From assembly GCF_030268205.1 (NCBI RefSeq), contig NZ_BSQF01000002.1:620001-684000 (forward strand): a DNA stretch of 64,000 nt, in the 5' to 3' direction. Of this stretch, positions 45,036-53,237 are shown piece by piece (position 1 is the first letter of the stretch; every line of letters starts with the position of its first letter). The stretch is from Allomuricauda sp. NBRC 101325. GTDB taxonomy: Bacteria > Bacteroidota > Bacteroidia > Flavobacteriales > Flavobacteriaceae. A program made the position numbers and the translations under genes. A model generated the notes under the pieces. It was not told where the DNA came from. It made no database searches and was given only the letters and a program-made list of their open reading frames with translations.

Positions 45036-45068
45036 AAACGCCCTCGATGATTGTCGGGGGCGTTTTTT
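45036..45068 (+). terminator. Rho-independent terminator after rpmE2
   Basis: A 12-bp stem AAACGCCCTCGA/TCGGGGGCGTTT (one G-T pair) with a TGATTG loop, followed by TTTTTT. It lies 33 bp after the rpmE2 stop and before the next gene, so the GlmU-like gene probably depends on read-through or its own promoter. Confidence 0.9.
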
Positions 45069-45093
45069 ATTTTTATATTCCTAACACTGCGCT

Positions 45094-46272
45094 ATGAACT
45101 ATATCCTTTCGGACGGTTACCACCGCGAAGACCTTTTTCCATTTACATTAACTCGACCTGTTGCCGAAATCCGAACAGGGATCATGACCATCAGTGAAAA
45201 ATGGGAAAAATGGTTGGGAGCATCCGTTAGTTTTAAGACCGAGGAATACCTGTCCGAGAAATTCCCATTGACGGTTGCTGCCGAAAATATAGTGATCAAT
45301 GGCAGTTATTTGCCCAATGAAGCGTTAGTAAAAGCAGTTCAAGATTTAAAGTTTGGCGAAGCCTTGATGGATGAAGAAGGATATATCGCGTATGCTACAT
45401 CAGAACCTGGGGTTGCTTTTGATGCATCCAACTTTACTTCCATCAATTTCGAGAGTGAGGTGCTGACCATTAAAAACACCTGGGACATCTTTTACAAGAA
45501 TGCAGAAGCGCTACAGGCCGATTTTGACCTGTTGACCAAAGGAAGAACCAGTCAACCCATATCGAGTACCAACCAAGTAGCCAGCCCTGAAAATATTTTT
45601 ATTGAAGAAGGCGCTTCGGTTGAGTTCTGTATTTTAAATGCATCCACTGGCCCCATTTATATTGGAAAAAATGCCTTGATGATGGAAGGTTGTATGGTTC
45701 GCGGTGGACTTGCACTTTGCGAAAACGCCATTTTAAAAATGGGTGCTAAAATCTATGGTGCCGTAACTGCTGGTCCAGGCTGTAAATTGGGAGGTGAGAT
45801 CAATAATGCAGTTTTGTTTGCCAATTCCAATAAAGGTCACGATGGTTTTCTTGGAAATTCCGTGCTTGGGGAGTGGTGCAACATTGGGGCGGATACCAAT
45901 ACCTCCAATTTAAAAAACAACTATGCCGAAGTTCGAATTTGGAACTACCGAACTGGAGGTTTCGCCAGAACAGGGTTGCAGTTTTGTGGCCTGATGATGG
46001 GCGATCATAGCAAATGTGGCATCAATGTGATGTTCAACACAGGAACCGTTGTAGGGGTAAGTGCCAATATTTTTGGAAGTGGTTTTCCGAGAAACTTTAT
46101 CCCAAGTTATAGCTGGGGTGGGGCAACTGCTGGATACACCACCTTTAAAACCAACAAAGCCTTTGAAGTGGCCACGGCCATGATGAAACGCCGGAATATG
46201 GAATTTAACGATACGGAGGCCAAAATTCTGGAGCACGTTTTTGATTTTACCCAGAAATGGCGGAATTTTTAA
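45094..46272 (+). CDS. GlmU-like protein with left-handed beta-helix domain
   Basis: 392 residues. The C-terminal ~230 residues are hexapeptide-type repeats of a left-handed beta-helix (GPIYIGKNALMMEGCMVRGGLALCENAILKMG, LGEWCNIGADTNTSNLKNNY), matching the acetyltransferase half of GlmU-like proteins. The N-terminal ~160 residues align in position with a nucleotidyltransferase domain but lack the G-x-G-T-R motif; the start reads NYILSDGYHREDLFPFTLTRP. Flavobacterial relatives are annotated as putative sugar nucleotidyltransferases. The activity is uncertain: acetyl- or nucleotidyl-transfer, or neither. It is convergent with the following DUF6090 gene (9-bp gap). Confidence 0.82.
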   Translation: MNYILSDGYHREDLFPFTLTRPVAEIRTGIMTISEKWEKWLGASVSFKTEEYLSEKFPLTVAAENIVINGSYLPNEALVKAVQDLKFGEALMDEEGYIAYATSEPGVAFDASNFTSINFESEVLTIKNTWDIFYKNAEALQADFDLLTKGRTSQPISSTNQVASPENIFIEEGASVEFCILNASTGPIYIGKNALMMEGCMVRGGLALCENAILKMGAKIYGAVTAGPGCKLGGEINNAVLFANSNKGHDGFLGNSVLGEWCNIGADTNTSNLKNNYAEVRIWNYRTGGFARTGLQFCGLMMGDHSKCGINVMFNTGTVVGVSANIFGSGFPRNFIPSYSWGGATAGYTTFKTNKAFEVATAMMKRRNMEFNDTEAKILEHVFDFTQKWRNF

Positions 46273-46281
46273 GCGTAGTTT

Positions 46282-46989
46282 CTAATCCAAAGTAGTTCTG
46301 TAATTCTCTATTTCAGAAATTAAGTTACTACAATCATCAAACATTTTTTTGTATTTGTCGCGTCTGGTGTATGCTCCATTTAATTGAATGGCATTTAATA
46401 AATTCGTGTTGGATTTTAATGACATGATATCTTCAACCGAATAGCTGGACATGTCTGGTATACTTCTGGAAATTAGGTCGATAACATGGTTGGTCGCTGT
46501 TTGGTTCAAATTGTCCTCAGCTTTTTCCATGCTTTCATACGAGTTGTATATTTTGATGATTTTTTCCCTAATCGCGTCACTTCTGATAACTCGTAAATGA
46601 GAATTTGTTGTTAACTCTATATAAGTAGATTTAATAGGAATGTAAGGAAGTATTGGTTTCCATTGGTAATCGAAAAAGTAAATAATGGAATCTCCTTGAA
46701 CTCCACCTTTTACCATATCCAAAAACACTTCCTTTGTTCTTGCTTGATTTTTTAATTGGAGCAGGTTGTTTTTAAGACCTATGGAGTCTTGCCGTAATTC
46801 ACCTACTAAATTATTTAAGTACTTTTTTTCTAGTATTCTTTCTGATTTGGCCTGTTGCCAACTATTTATTTGAATTGCAATCAGAATCCCAATAACCACA
46901 AGAATTATTTCTCCTATGGCATATTTTAAGTATTTGCCCGATTTACCTCCTCCAATTAGATTGTATCGAACACGTTTAATAAAATTCAT
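46282..46989 (-). CDS. DUF6090 family membrane protein, copy 1
   Basis: 235 residues. The family signature is the juxtamembrane/membrane segment YLKYAIGEIILVVIGILIAIQINSWQQ (about 20-45), preceded by a basic cytosolic N-terminus. The remainder is a helical extracytoplasmic domain (LEKKYLNNLVGELRQDSIGLKNNLL...) with no known motif. The family is of unknown function and expanded in flavobacteria. A paralogue sits at 53.4-54.2 kb. It is probably monocistronic. Confidence 0.88.
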   Translation of the reverse strand: MNFIKRVRYNLIGGGKSGKYLKYAIGEIILVVIGILIAIQINSWQQAKSERILEKKYLNNLVGELRQDSIGLKNNLLQLKNQARTKEVFLDMVKGGVQGDSIIYFFDYQWKPILPYIPIKSTYIELTTNSHLRVIRSDAIREKIIKIYNSYESMEKAEDNLNQTATNHVIDLISRSIPDMSSYSVEDIMSLKSNTNLLNAIQLNGAYTRRDKYKKMFDDCSNLISEIENYRTTLD

Positions 46990-47058
46990 TCTTATTGGTT
47001 ATGATTGGTTTAGTCCATCAAAGATAGAATATTGCCTGAATAATGTATTTTGCTGCAA

Positions 47059-48138
47059 TTATTCTAATTTTCCAATTAACCCCCAACCATTCGCTTTGTC
47101 AATTACTACACAATGTAAAGTGTTGGTTCCTTTTTTAAGATGTAACGGTATTTTATTGGCAGATAGTCCTAAATGCCCTTGAAATTGGTTGTTTTTGGAC
47201 CGAAATGCATTGTTGCCGTAAAAAACAGGTTCGCCGTTCAAATACACCACAATCTTATCACTGTAATCAAAAGAGAACAGCATGGTTTCATCTGATTCCA
47301 CTTCAATTGTGGTCGAAGCCACGGTAAAAGCTTCTTGATTGGCTTCAAAATTACCAGCACTTGGCTTGGCCAAATATCTGGAAATGGGAAGCATTCCTGA
47401 TGGCTCTGTGAATGCCGCAATCGTTTCCGCTTTTTCAAAATCCGAGAAAGCAATTTGCCCTTCAACGTAGGGTAGGGCTTCGGTCAATTGCCATTCCGAA
47501 ATAATGCCATCAGCAGGGGAGATAATCGGGTAGGGCTCTTTAACACGGGCATCTCCTGTTTTGGTAATGGAAATATTGGAAAATCGATTTCCAAAAAGTG
47601 CCCAAACACCCATTTTACCTTTTAAATTACCCGATTTCAGGTAATCCACTTTCAAAACTTCTTCACTATTTATAAAAACGGTTGCGGTCAAGTTTTCAAC
47701 CTCAATGCGCAATTGGTTCCAACCTTGATGTACAAAAGTGACCTGTGCTTGATGTTCAGGATACAACTGCCAATTACTTTCCCCATGATAGGTAGGCGTA
47801 TATTGCACGGCATCCACTTGATGCGATTTGTGCATTCGCATGTAGATTTCCTCAAAGTTTTTATCCTGCTTTCGGAACAAAAAACCTGCAAAACTACGCT
47901 TGCTGTTGGCGTACACTTCCATTTCCAAAATGCCATTGGAAAATTCAATGTTATTGGCAAAAGCTTTACCGTTCAGGACCATGGTAGGACGTCCGTCAAA
48001 AAACTCGAAATCCATTTGACCACCTTCTTCAACGGTCCAATACGATTCTTGCAGTGGTATATTTTGAATGGTCTGGGCTTGCAATACCTCTGTTGCCCAA
48101 AGAATGCAAATGACCAAGGGTATGCGGAAAAGCATCAT
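47059..48138 (-). CDS. Secreted beta-sandwich protein (LamG/DUF1080-like plus second lectin-like domain)
   Basis: About 359 residues from the ATG at 48138, chosen because a signal peptide (MMLFRIPLVICILWATEVLQAQ) starts there; the frame stays open to an ATG at 48171. Residues ~25-205 look like a concanavalin-like fold of the DUF1080/LamG type (MDFEFFDGRPTMVLNGKAF, VEVENLTATVFINSEEV, FSNISITK). The C-terminal ~120 residues resemble a jelly roll (DKIVVYLNGEPVFYGNN, LHLKKGTNTLHCVVID). No catalytic residues are recognised. The role may be carbohydrate binding; this is inference. Confidence 0.7.
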   Translation of the reverse strand: MMLFRIPLVICILWATEVLQAQTIQNIPLQESYWTVEEGGQMDFEFFDGRPTMVLNGKAFANNIEFSNGILEMEVYANSKRSFAGFLFRKQDKNFEEIYMRMHKSHQVDAVQYTPTYHGESNWQLYPEHQAQVTFVHQGWNQLRIEVENLTATVFINSEEVLKVDYLKSGNLKGKMGVWALFGNRFSNISITKTGDARVKEPYPIISPADGIISEWQLTEALPYVEGQIAFSDFEKAETIAAFTEPSGMLPISRYLAKPSAGNFEANQEAFTVASTTIEVESDETMLFSFDYSDKIVVYLNGEPVFYGNNAFRSKNNQFQGHLGLSANKIPLHLKKGTNTLHCVVIDKANGWGLIGKLE

Positions 48139-48207
48139 GTGTTCGTTTTTTGATTGATGATTGTTACGCACTTCGTCGAACAGTAATTGAAATCCTATCA
48201 GCTTACA

Positions 48208-48249
48208 TCAAAAAAAAGCGACCCTAGCCTAAGCTAAAGTCGCTTTTAC
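48208..48249 (-). terminator. Rho-independent terminator of the VOC/SnoaL operon
   Basis: On the minus strand AAAAGCGAC pairs with GTCGCTTTT. An inner TAGC/GCTA pair extends the hairpin, and a T-run follows. It lies 21 bp after the stop of the VOC gene (48270). Confidence 0.88.
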
Positions 48250-48269
48250 ATATTGAGCAAAGTTATTTT

Positions 48270-48761
48270 TTAATGCTCCAACTCCTTTAAAAGGTCTTGA
48301 AGGTTTAAAAACTTGGTGTACATTTTAATGTCGCCGTTCGGTTCTTTGGGCCAGTCCGCTCTGGGTCGGTCCCAATAGAGTTCCACACCATTGCCATCTG
48401 GGTCGTTCAGGTACAGCGCCTCGGAAACTCCGTGGTCCGCTGCACCGGTTAACTGCTGTCCCCCATCCATCAAGCGTTTTAAAATGCGTGCCAAATCTTT
48501 ACGGGTTGGGTACAGAATGGCCGTATGGTACAGTCCCGTACTGTTTTTGGGTGGCTGTGGTCCATTTTTGCTGTGCCAAGTGTTCAAACCAATATGGTGG
48601 TGGTAACCGCCTGCCGAAATAAAGGCGGCCTGATCTCCCATGGTCGTGATAATTTCAAACCCCAGCAGCTTGTGGTAAAAATCCAAAGAGCGTTGTAGAT
48701 CGGCAACTTTTAAGTGTACGTGGCCAATTCTGGTATTTTCGGGCAATTTGTAATTATCCAT
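48270..48761 (-). CDS. VOC family protein (glyoxalase / ring-cleavage dioxygenase-like)
   Basis: 163 residues with the paired beta-alpha-beta-beta-beta modules of the vicinal-oxygen-chelate fold. The metal ligands expected at the first strand and module ends are present: IGHVHLKVADLQRSLDFYHKLLGF (His), HHIGLNTWHSKNGP (His) and DPDGNGVELYWDRP (Glu). The pattern is close to CatE-type catechol 2,3-dioxygenase-like proteins. It lies 10 bp downstream of a SnoaL-like lipoprotein gene, so they share an operon, and a terminator follows. The substrate is unknown. Confidence 0.88.
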   Translation of the reverse strand: MDNYKLPENTRIGHVHLKVADLQRSLDFYHKLLGFEIITTMGDQAAFISAGGYHHHIGLNTWHSKNGPQPPKNSTGLYHTAILYPTRKDLARILKRLMDGGQQLTGAADHGVSEALYLNDPDGNGVELYWDRPRADWPKEPNGDIKMYTKFLNLQDLLKELEH

Positions 48762-48771
48762 GATCTTGGGT

Positions 48772-49344
48772 TTAGTTGGCCAATCCGATTTGTTTCATAA
48801 AGGCTTGGTTGTCGTAAAACAAGTACTCCTCGTACATTACACCTTCTTCGTTCCAAAGTCCGATGGTGCTCATGGGCAATTTAAATGATTTTCCAGTAGG
48901 CTGGATAAATTGACCGTTTCCAATGGGCATAGGCTCGCTAAAGGTTCCAATCAGTTCACCAACCACAGCGGTAATGTTTCCCGAACCTATTTTAATAGGG
49001 TGTACCTCAATACGGGTGTCGGGAGCAAAAACAAACATAGGGTCCAATTCTTTGATGTGGTCCTCGATACCTTTGGAAGTATGTCCATCAGGATAGTGCA
49101 CCAAAATATCATCGGAATGACTTTCGTGCAATCTTTTCCAATCTTGGTTGGAATATACTTCAAAATCCAGTTCGTCAAAAGTTTTTAAGTATTCGGTGAT
49201 GGTCGCGTTTTCTTGGGCAATTTGGGCCAATTGTGCCTTAAGGTCCACGATTTCTTTTTCTTTGGCTGCATCTTGATTGTTACAACCGATCAAGCTGATG
49301 GCGATTACTGCACTGGCTAGGAATAATTTAATTGTTGATTTCAT
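48772..49344 (-). CDS. SnoaL/NTF2-like lipoprotein
   Basis: 190 residues. Lipobox ISLIGC, then a short coiled-coil (KEKEIVDLKAQLAQIAQENATI), then a SnoaL-like domain (FEVYSNQDWKRLHESHSDDILVHYPDG, HIKELDPMFVFAPDTRI). The conserved aromatic and His/Asp pattern matches the ester-cyclase/polyketide-cyclase class, but the catalytic role is not established. It is cotranscribed with the VOC gene downstream. A Crp-like regulator gene lies 85 bp upstream on the same strand and may control it. Confidence 0.82.
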   Translation of the reverse strand: MKSTIKLFLASAVIAISLIGCNNQDAAKEKEIVDLKAQLAQIAQENATITEYLKTFDELDFEVYSNQDWKRLHESHSDDILVHYPDGHTSKGIEDHIKELDPMFVFAPDTRIEVHPIKIGSGNITAVVGELIGTFSEPMPIGNGQFIQPTGKSFKLPMSTIGLWNEEGVMYEEYLFYDNQAFMKQIGLAN

Positions 49345-49429
49345 TTTGTATGTTTTTAATTGTTCAACTTATTTTCTGGGACAAAGTTGGGTCAATCAAA
49401 AACCAATACTCTTGAAGTAGTTCAAGAAA

Positions 49430-49996
49430 TCACTTTTGGGCTGCTTTTTTGCGTAAAATGCTTATAAATTCAGGGGTAACGCCCAGATAACTCGCTATGT
49501 TCTTGAGGGAAATTCGCTGCAGAACTTTCGGATTTTCGTAGATCAACTGTTCGTAGCGTTGCTCAGCGGTTTGCATCAAATGCTTTGCAATCCTGTTTTG
49601 TTGAAAGATCATCGCATTGCGGAACAGGTTGCGGGAATATTCGATAAAGGCGGGAACTTCGTTGGAAATCTTGTCCCAATTGGACTTGGAAATGGCAAGA
49701 ACCGTCAAATCTTCCAAAGCTTGATAATTGTAATGTGCCTTGGTGTTGTTGGTGAAACTTTCCATATCGCCGAACCAAAATTCCTCAAATCCAAAGGCAA
49801 TATTGTGTTCCTTACCGTTGTAATCCACAATATAGCCACGTACACAGCCTTGGGTGATAAAATATTGATAGCTGTCCACATGACCAGCTTCGATGACCAA
49901 ATCTCTTTTTTTGAACTTTTTCTCCTCAAAATGATAAAGTACTTTGGCAATTTCTTCCTCCGTAAAATGACTGTATGCTAAGAGGTGACTTTTCAT
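49430..49996 (-). CDS. Crp/Fnr family transcriptional regulator
   Basis: 188 residues. The N-terminal cyclic-nucleotide-binding-like jelly roll (KKRDLVIEAGHVDSYQYFITQGCVRGYIVDYNGKEH) is followed by the dimer helix and a short C-terminal winged helix with recognition segment SLKNIASYLGVTPEFISILRKK. The phosphate-binding cassette of true cAMP receptors is not recognisable, so the ligand is unknown. It lies upstream of the SnoaL/VOC gene pair. Confidence 0.9.
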   Translation of the reverse strand: MKSHLLAYSHFTEEEIAKVLYHFEEKKFKKRDLVIEAGHVDSYQYFITQGCVRGYIVDYNGKEHNIAFGFEEFWFGDMESFTNNTKAHYNYQALEDLTVLAISKSNWDKISNEVPAFIEYSRNLFRNAMIFQQNRIAKHLMQTAEQRYEQLIYENPKVLQRISLKNIASYLGVTPEFISILRKKAAQK

Positions 49997-50089
49997 CTGA
50001 TGGTATGCGATGGTTGAAGAAAACTATTTTTTTGGACGAAGGTACTTCAAAAAGGAATGAAAAAAATCTAGGAATACAATGATTTGGAA

Positions 50090-50410
50090 TCAAGTTGAGG
50101 TTTTCTCCACCTGCTTTCTTTTAAACCCAAAGAAATAAATGGATAGGGAACTGAAAAGAAGCGTAAGAACCACGTCTGAAATGATCAGCATAAAGATTTT
50201 GTTGTCACCGTCTGTTTCTGAAAGTGCCCAATATAGACCACCGATCGTGGTGCCAAGAGCAACGCTAAAGGCCGTAAGAATGCGATTTTTCATGGTGTGT
50301 TCGTAAACCGCATTGCATTGCGGACAAACAATGGGTTTGTAGGCCAACCACAATGATTTAAAGATCTGTACAAAACCAAATTTCCGATTACAATTTTCGC
50401 ACTGTTGCAT
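50090..50410 (-). CDS. Small two-TM protein with CxxC-x21-CxxC zinc-ribbon (TIGR04104-like)
   Basis: 106 residues. Cys4, Cys7, Cys29 and Cys32 form CENC and CPQC with a 21-residue spacing, very close to the CXXC-20-CXXC family. Two membrane helices follow (about 48-65 and 72-93) and the tail is basic (FGFKRKQVEKTST). It probably binds zinc on the cytosolic side. The function is unknown. Confidence 0.75.
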   Translation of the reverse strand: MQQCENCNRKFGFVQIFKSLWLAYKPIVCPQCNAVYEHTMKNRILTAFSVALGTTIGGLYWALSETDGDNKIFMLIISDVVLTLLFSSLSIYFFGFKRKQVEKTST

Positions 50411-50545
50411 ACCAAATTATTGACACATTCCAATGGAATGCTATTTCTCGGTACTACCTAAAATAAGGAAAAAACACCCCGGAATGTGAAAAAATCGTGG
50501 AAACAACCCTTTTTTACTACCAAATCAGCTTAAATCGATGTGGAT

Positions 50546-50818
50546 TTACTCCGCTGTGGTTGGATCGATGATCGTAGACACTTTACTGATCACATTGGCA
50601 GGAAACCCGCCTTGAGTGGCATGTTCCTTAATCATTTCTTCATTGGGTGCATTGTACACGCAATAAATTTTGTTGCCAGTGACATAGCTGTGTACCCATT
50701 GAATTTCTGGTCCCATGTTGCGCAATACTCCGCAAGAGGTTTGGGATATTCCTTGTAATTGTTCTGAAGTTAAGTCACCAGCGCCTGGCACTTCCCTTTC
50801 GATGACATATTTTGGCAT
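50546..50818 (-). CDS. DUF4242 family small protein
   Basis: 90 residues. MPKYVIEREVPGAGDLTSEQL and the central WVHSYVTGNKIYCVYNAPNEEMIKEHA with GGFPANVI near the end match the DUF4242 ferredoxin-like family, one member of which is a nickel-binding protein. Candidate metal ligands are His, Cys and Tyr in that central strand. It is predicted to be soluble and cytosolic. There is no clear operon partner. Confidence 0.85.
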   Translation of the reverse strand: MPKYVIEREVPGAGDLTSEQLQGISQTSCGVLRNMGPEIQWVHSYVTGNKIYCVYNAPNEEMIKEHATQGGFPANVISKVSTIIDPTTAE

Positions 50819-50976
50819 AGTGGTAATTTTTTGATTCCTACTCGTTTGGTTTTTCGGACCCCACCCCGTTTTTAATATGGTCTCTGGATTCCATGTAAAG
50901 CTAGCATAAAAGGTATTAAAAAAAAGAAGACGAAACTAGTAGTGGTTTGTCTTATTTTATTGAAAACCAATATCTT

Positions 50977-52623
50977 TTAATGGAATTGATAGTCGGTGCC
51001 AGGTAATTGTGAAAGTACATTTGGACCCAAATCCAATGCTTCTGCACGACCATCGAGGGTAGGAGCAATAGTGCCTTTTTCTTTCAAGTATTCCTCAATC
51101 ACATCATGAATGGTATAGTCCATCACTTCGGTCTCCACGGTGTTGGGCATACGACATAGCGTGGGCAGGGGTTCGCCCTCCCTGCGACAGGCCGACATGG
51201 TGTACAAATTATCCTCTTGCATGGGTTTGCCACCAATTGTGATGGATGCTACGCGCTCGCCTTTGGGCTTGTTTGCATAAAAGGTGAGTTCCATGCCCGA
51301 AAAGCGCACCAACCAGCCCCCAAAACGTTCAGTGGGGTTCTGGGCAAAGACATTGTGAAGTTCTTGTTCCAACCAATCCTTGATCTGTTTACCACTGGCT
51401 TTTCCGATTTTCACATTTTCGTTTACGGGCAACATGCTCCAGAGATTCGCTTTGGTGATGGGGGATTTTCCACCCTCTACCACCGAAATGGGCGTACTGA
51501 ACCGAAATCCGTTGGAAATGGAAATATCAGCTCCAGTTTTCCATCGGGCGGCATCGGTGATAAAGTTGTCCATCGGATTTTCCACCACAAAATAGCGGTA
51601 GAGCGGTACCCTGGTGTAACCCAGCACTTCATGGGCCTCTTCTTGGTAAGGAGCCGTGGCCTCATCAATGATCGAAGCCATTTTTTGGTCCGCTGCATAT
51701 TTGGAAGGGTCAACCTCCATGAGCTCGTAATCCTCGTTTACGATTTTTCCATTTTTAAGGGTCAGGGTGAGTTTGCCCACAAAGGAAGCAAAGGCCCCAG
51801 GTTCGGTGACTTTGGTGTATTTGGCCTGCAAAGGTTTGCGGATGCGTTCATGGGTATCGTTCCCTAAGACGTAATCCACGCGCTCCAAAGTCGGATGGTT
51901 GGCCAGATCGTATTGTTTGCTGATGCCGATATGCGTTACCAAAAACAGCACATCAACACCTTGGTTGTCTTTGAGTTCGCTAATCAAAGCCTCTAGATTT
52001 TTGTCGATGGGATCAAAACGGATGCCCTCGCTGAACGATGGGTTTTGACGCACTGGTATTTCTGGGTCGTTATAAGAAATGAACCCCAATTTAACCCCTT
52101 TGAGTTCTTTTATAAAATATTGCGGAAACAAAGATTCCCCAGTGGCTTCATGGTACATATTGGCCGAAATCACGGGCGTATCGTATTGGGTGAGGACGTC
52201 CATCATGGTCTGTTTGCCATACACTACCTCCCAGTTGCCAGGAATCAGAAAATCGTAGTCCATGGCCTTGATAATGGGGGAGAAGGCCTTTCCTTCAGAA
52301 AGGGCGGCATAAGCGCTACCTTGGATTAGGTCGCCACCGTCGAGAATAATGGTCCCGTCAGGATTTTTGCTGCGTTCTTCCTCAAAAAGGGTCTTCATGT
52401 GGGCGAGACCTCCCAATTTTCGAAACGTAATTTGTTCGTTTTCCCAAAACAGCTCGTCATGGGGAAACAATTGCCCATGAATGTCGGCGGTCTGTAAAAT
52501 GGTGATGGTCTGTTCGGTATCGTTGGCTTCGGTTTTGGTCTCCTTGCAAGCTGAAAGGCTACCAATTAAAACAATGGTGAACAGTAATCGAAAGCGAATT
52601 GAGGTTGAATATACGTTGGGCAT
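50977..52623 (-). CDS. Metallophosphatase/5'-nucleotidase family lipoprotein (SoxB-like variant)
   Basis: 548 residues. Lipobox LSAC (Cys26). The metallophosphatase domain has ADIHGQ (Asp47, His49) and LDGGDLIQG (Asp98). The usual GNH[DE] motif reads GNWE (Asn130, Trp131) and the late GH[ST]H motif reads NDTHERI. The C-terminal 5'-nucleotidase domain follows (ITKANLWSMLPVNENVKIGKASGKQIKDWLE; YTMSACRREGEP). The Trp in GNWE recalls SoxB-type thiosulfohydrolases more than true 5'-nucleotidases. No other sox genes are nearby, so the substrate is open. It is probably monocistronic. Confidence 0.85.
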   Translation of the reverse strand: MPNVYSTSIRFRLLFTIVLIGSLSACKETKTEANDTEQTITILQTADIHGQLFPHDELFWENEQITFRKLGGLAHMKTLFEEERSKNPDGTIILDGGDLIQGSAYAALSEGKAFSPIIKAMDYDFLIPGNWEVVYGKQTMMDVLTQYDTPVISANMYHEATGESLFPQYFIKELKGVKLGFISYNDPEIPVRQNPSFSEGIRFDPIDKNLEALISELKDNQGVDVLFLVTHIGISKQYDLANHPTLERVDYVLGNDTHERIRKPLQAKYTKVTEPGAFASFVGKLTLTLKNGKIVNEDYELMEVDPSKYAADQKMASIIDEATAPYQEEAHEVLGYTRVPLYRYFVVENPMDNFITDAARWKTGADISISNGFRFSTPISVVEGGKSPITKANLWSMLPVNENVKIGKASGKQIKDWLEQELHNVFAQNPTERFGGWLVRFSGMELTFYANKPKGERVASITIGGKPMQEDNLYTMSACRREGEPLPTLCRMPNTVETEVMDYTIHDVIEEYLKEKGTIAPTLDGRAEALDLGPNVLSQLPGTDYQFH

Positions 52624-52715
52624 ATTCCAAAGAAAACAAGAAAGTTACAAATAGGGTGTAACTAAAGTTACATTGATGAATTGGAAATGACGAATAATGA
52701 GATTCGTTATCGGTT

Positions 52716-52827
52716 TGGCTATGGTTTCGTTGCGTGAAAATCCGCGAGGATTTTCCGCCGTAAACCGAAGATAGCAAATTTGCGAGGACTTTCCGAGAGG
52801 AAAGTCAGAAGCAATGAACTATAGCCA
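52716..52827 (+). other. 112-bp folded element: 17-bp basal stem with two GNRA-capped hairpins
   Basis: The basal stem pairs 52716-52733 (TGGCTATGGTTTCGTTGC) with 52811-52827 (GCAATGAACTATAGCCA), 17 pairs with two G-T wobbles and one bulged T at 52725. Inside are hairpin A, GAAAATCC-GCGA-GGATTTTC (52736-52755), and hairpin B, GACTTTCC-GAGA-GGAAAGTC (52787-52806). Both have 8-bp perfect stems and GNRA-type loops on the plus strand. A 10-bp palindrome GCAAATTTGC lies between them. It could be an attC-like recombination site or a structured RNA. Confidence 0.65.
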
Positions 52828-52843
52828 GTGTTGTACACTGGCT
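52823..52843 (+). terminator. 9-bp hairpin overlapping the folded element, terminator-like on plus strand
   Basis: AGCCAGTGT/ACACTGGCT around TGT, followed on the plus strand by TTTTATTTATATTTTT. It abuts the stop codon of the small lipoprotein gene. Its left arm reuses bases of the basal stem of the adjacent folded element, so the two structures exclude each other. Confidence 0.55.
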
Positions 52844-52844
52844 T

Positions 52845-53237
52845 TTATTTATATTTTTCCGAGTATAATAATTCAGCACGTTCATTTAATTCGTCAGTCA
52901 TTTTTATTTGATTCGGTTTATCTTCATTCAAAATCCACGCTTTGTTTCCGATATCGCTACTTTGAAGTACGATTGTATCTCCGATTTCAGTCCAACCAAT
53001 TGTCCATTTATTCGCATCTCCAGCTCCAGTATTGAATTCAGTCAGTTTTTTATTTTCCGTATTGAATAAGTGGATAATAACGTCAGCGTAATTCTCCGCA
53101 TTTTTGTCAGTCCGATTTACAGTCGCTTTAATTTCAAAATTTCCAGTTGGCGATTTAATCAATTCACTTTCATAATTACTGAAAAAGCAACTTGTAAAAG
53201 TCAAAGTAAAGAGTATTAAAGTCAATTTGCGTTTCAT
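52845..53237 (-). CDS. Small hypothetical lipoprotein
   Basis: 130 residues from ATG 53237, which gives the signal MKRKLTLILFTLTFTSC; an upstream ATG at 53255 adds six unneeded residues. The rest is beta-rich: SPTGNFEIKATVNRTDKNAENYADVIIHLF, then GWTEIGDTIVLQSSDIGNKAW, ending with a charged helix. I do not recognise the family with confidence; it resembles small immunity-like or DUF5412-type lipoproteins only loosely. It is the sole gene of the cassette-like unit framed by inverted 11-bp repeats. Confidence 0.75.
   Translation of the reverse strand: MKRKLTLILFTLTFTSCFFSNYESELIKSPTGNFEIKATVNRTDKNAENYADVIIHLFNTENKKLTEFNTGAGDANKWTIGWTEIGDTIVLQSSDIGNKAWILNEDKPNQIKMTDELNERAELLYSEKYK

Noticed and set aside
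50977..52623. Calling the metallophosphatase a sox-pathway enzyme
   Set aside because: Only one motif resembles SoxB and no soxXYZACD genes are in the window.
52716..52827. Canonical integron attC site
   Set aside because: The folded geometry is similar, but the conserved end boxes GTTRRRY and RYYYAAC each match with errors and no integrase is present, so only 'attC-like' can be claimed.
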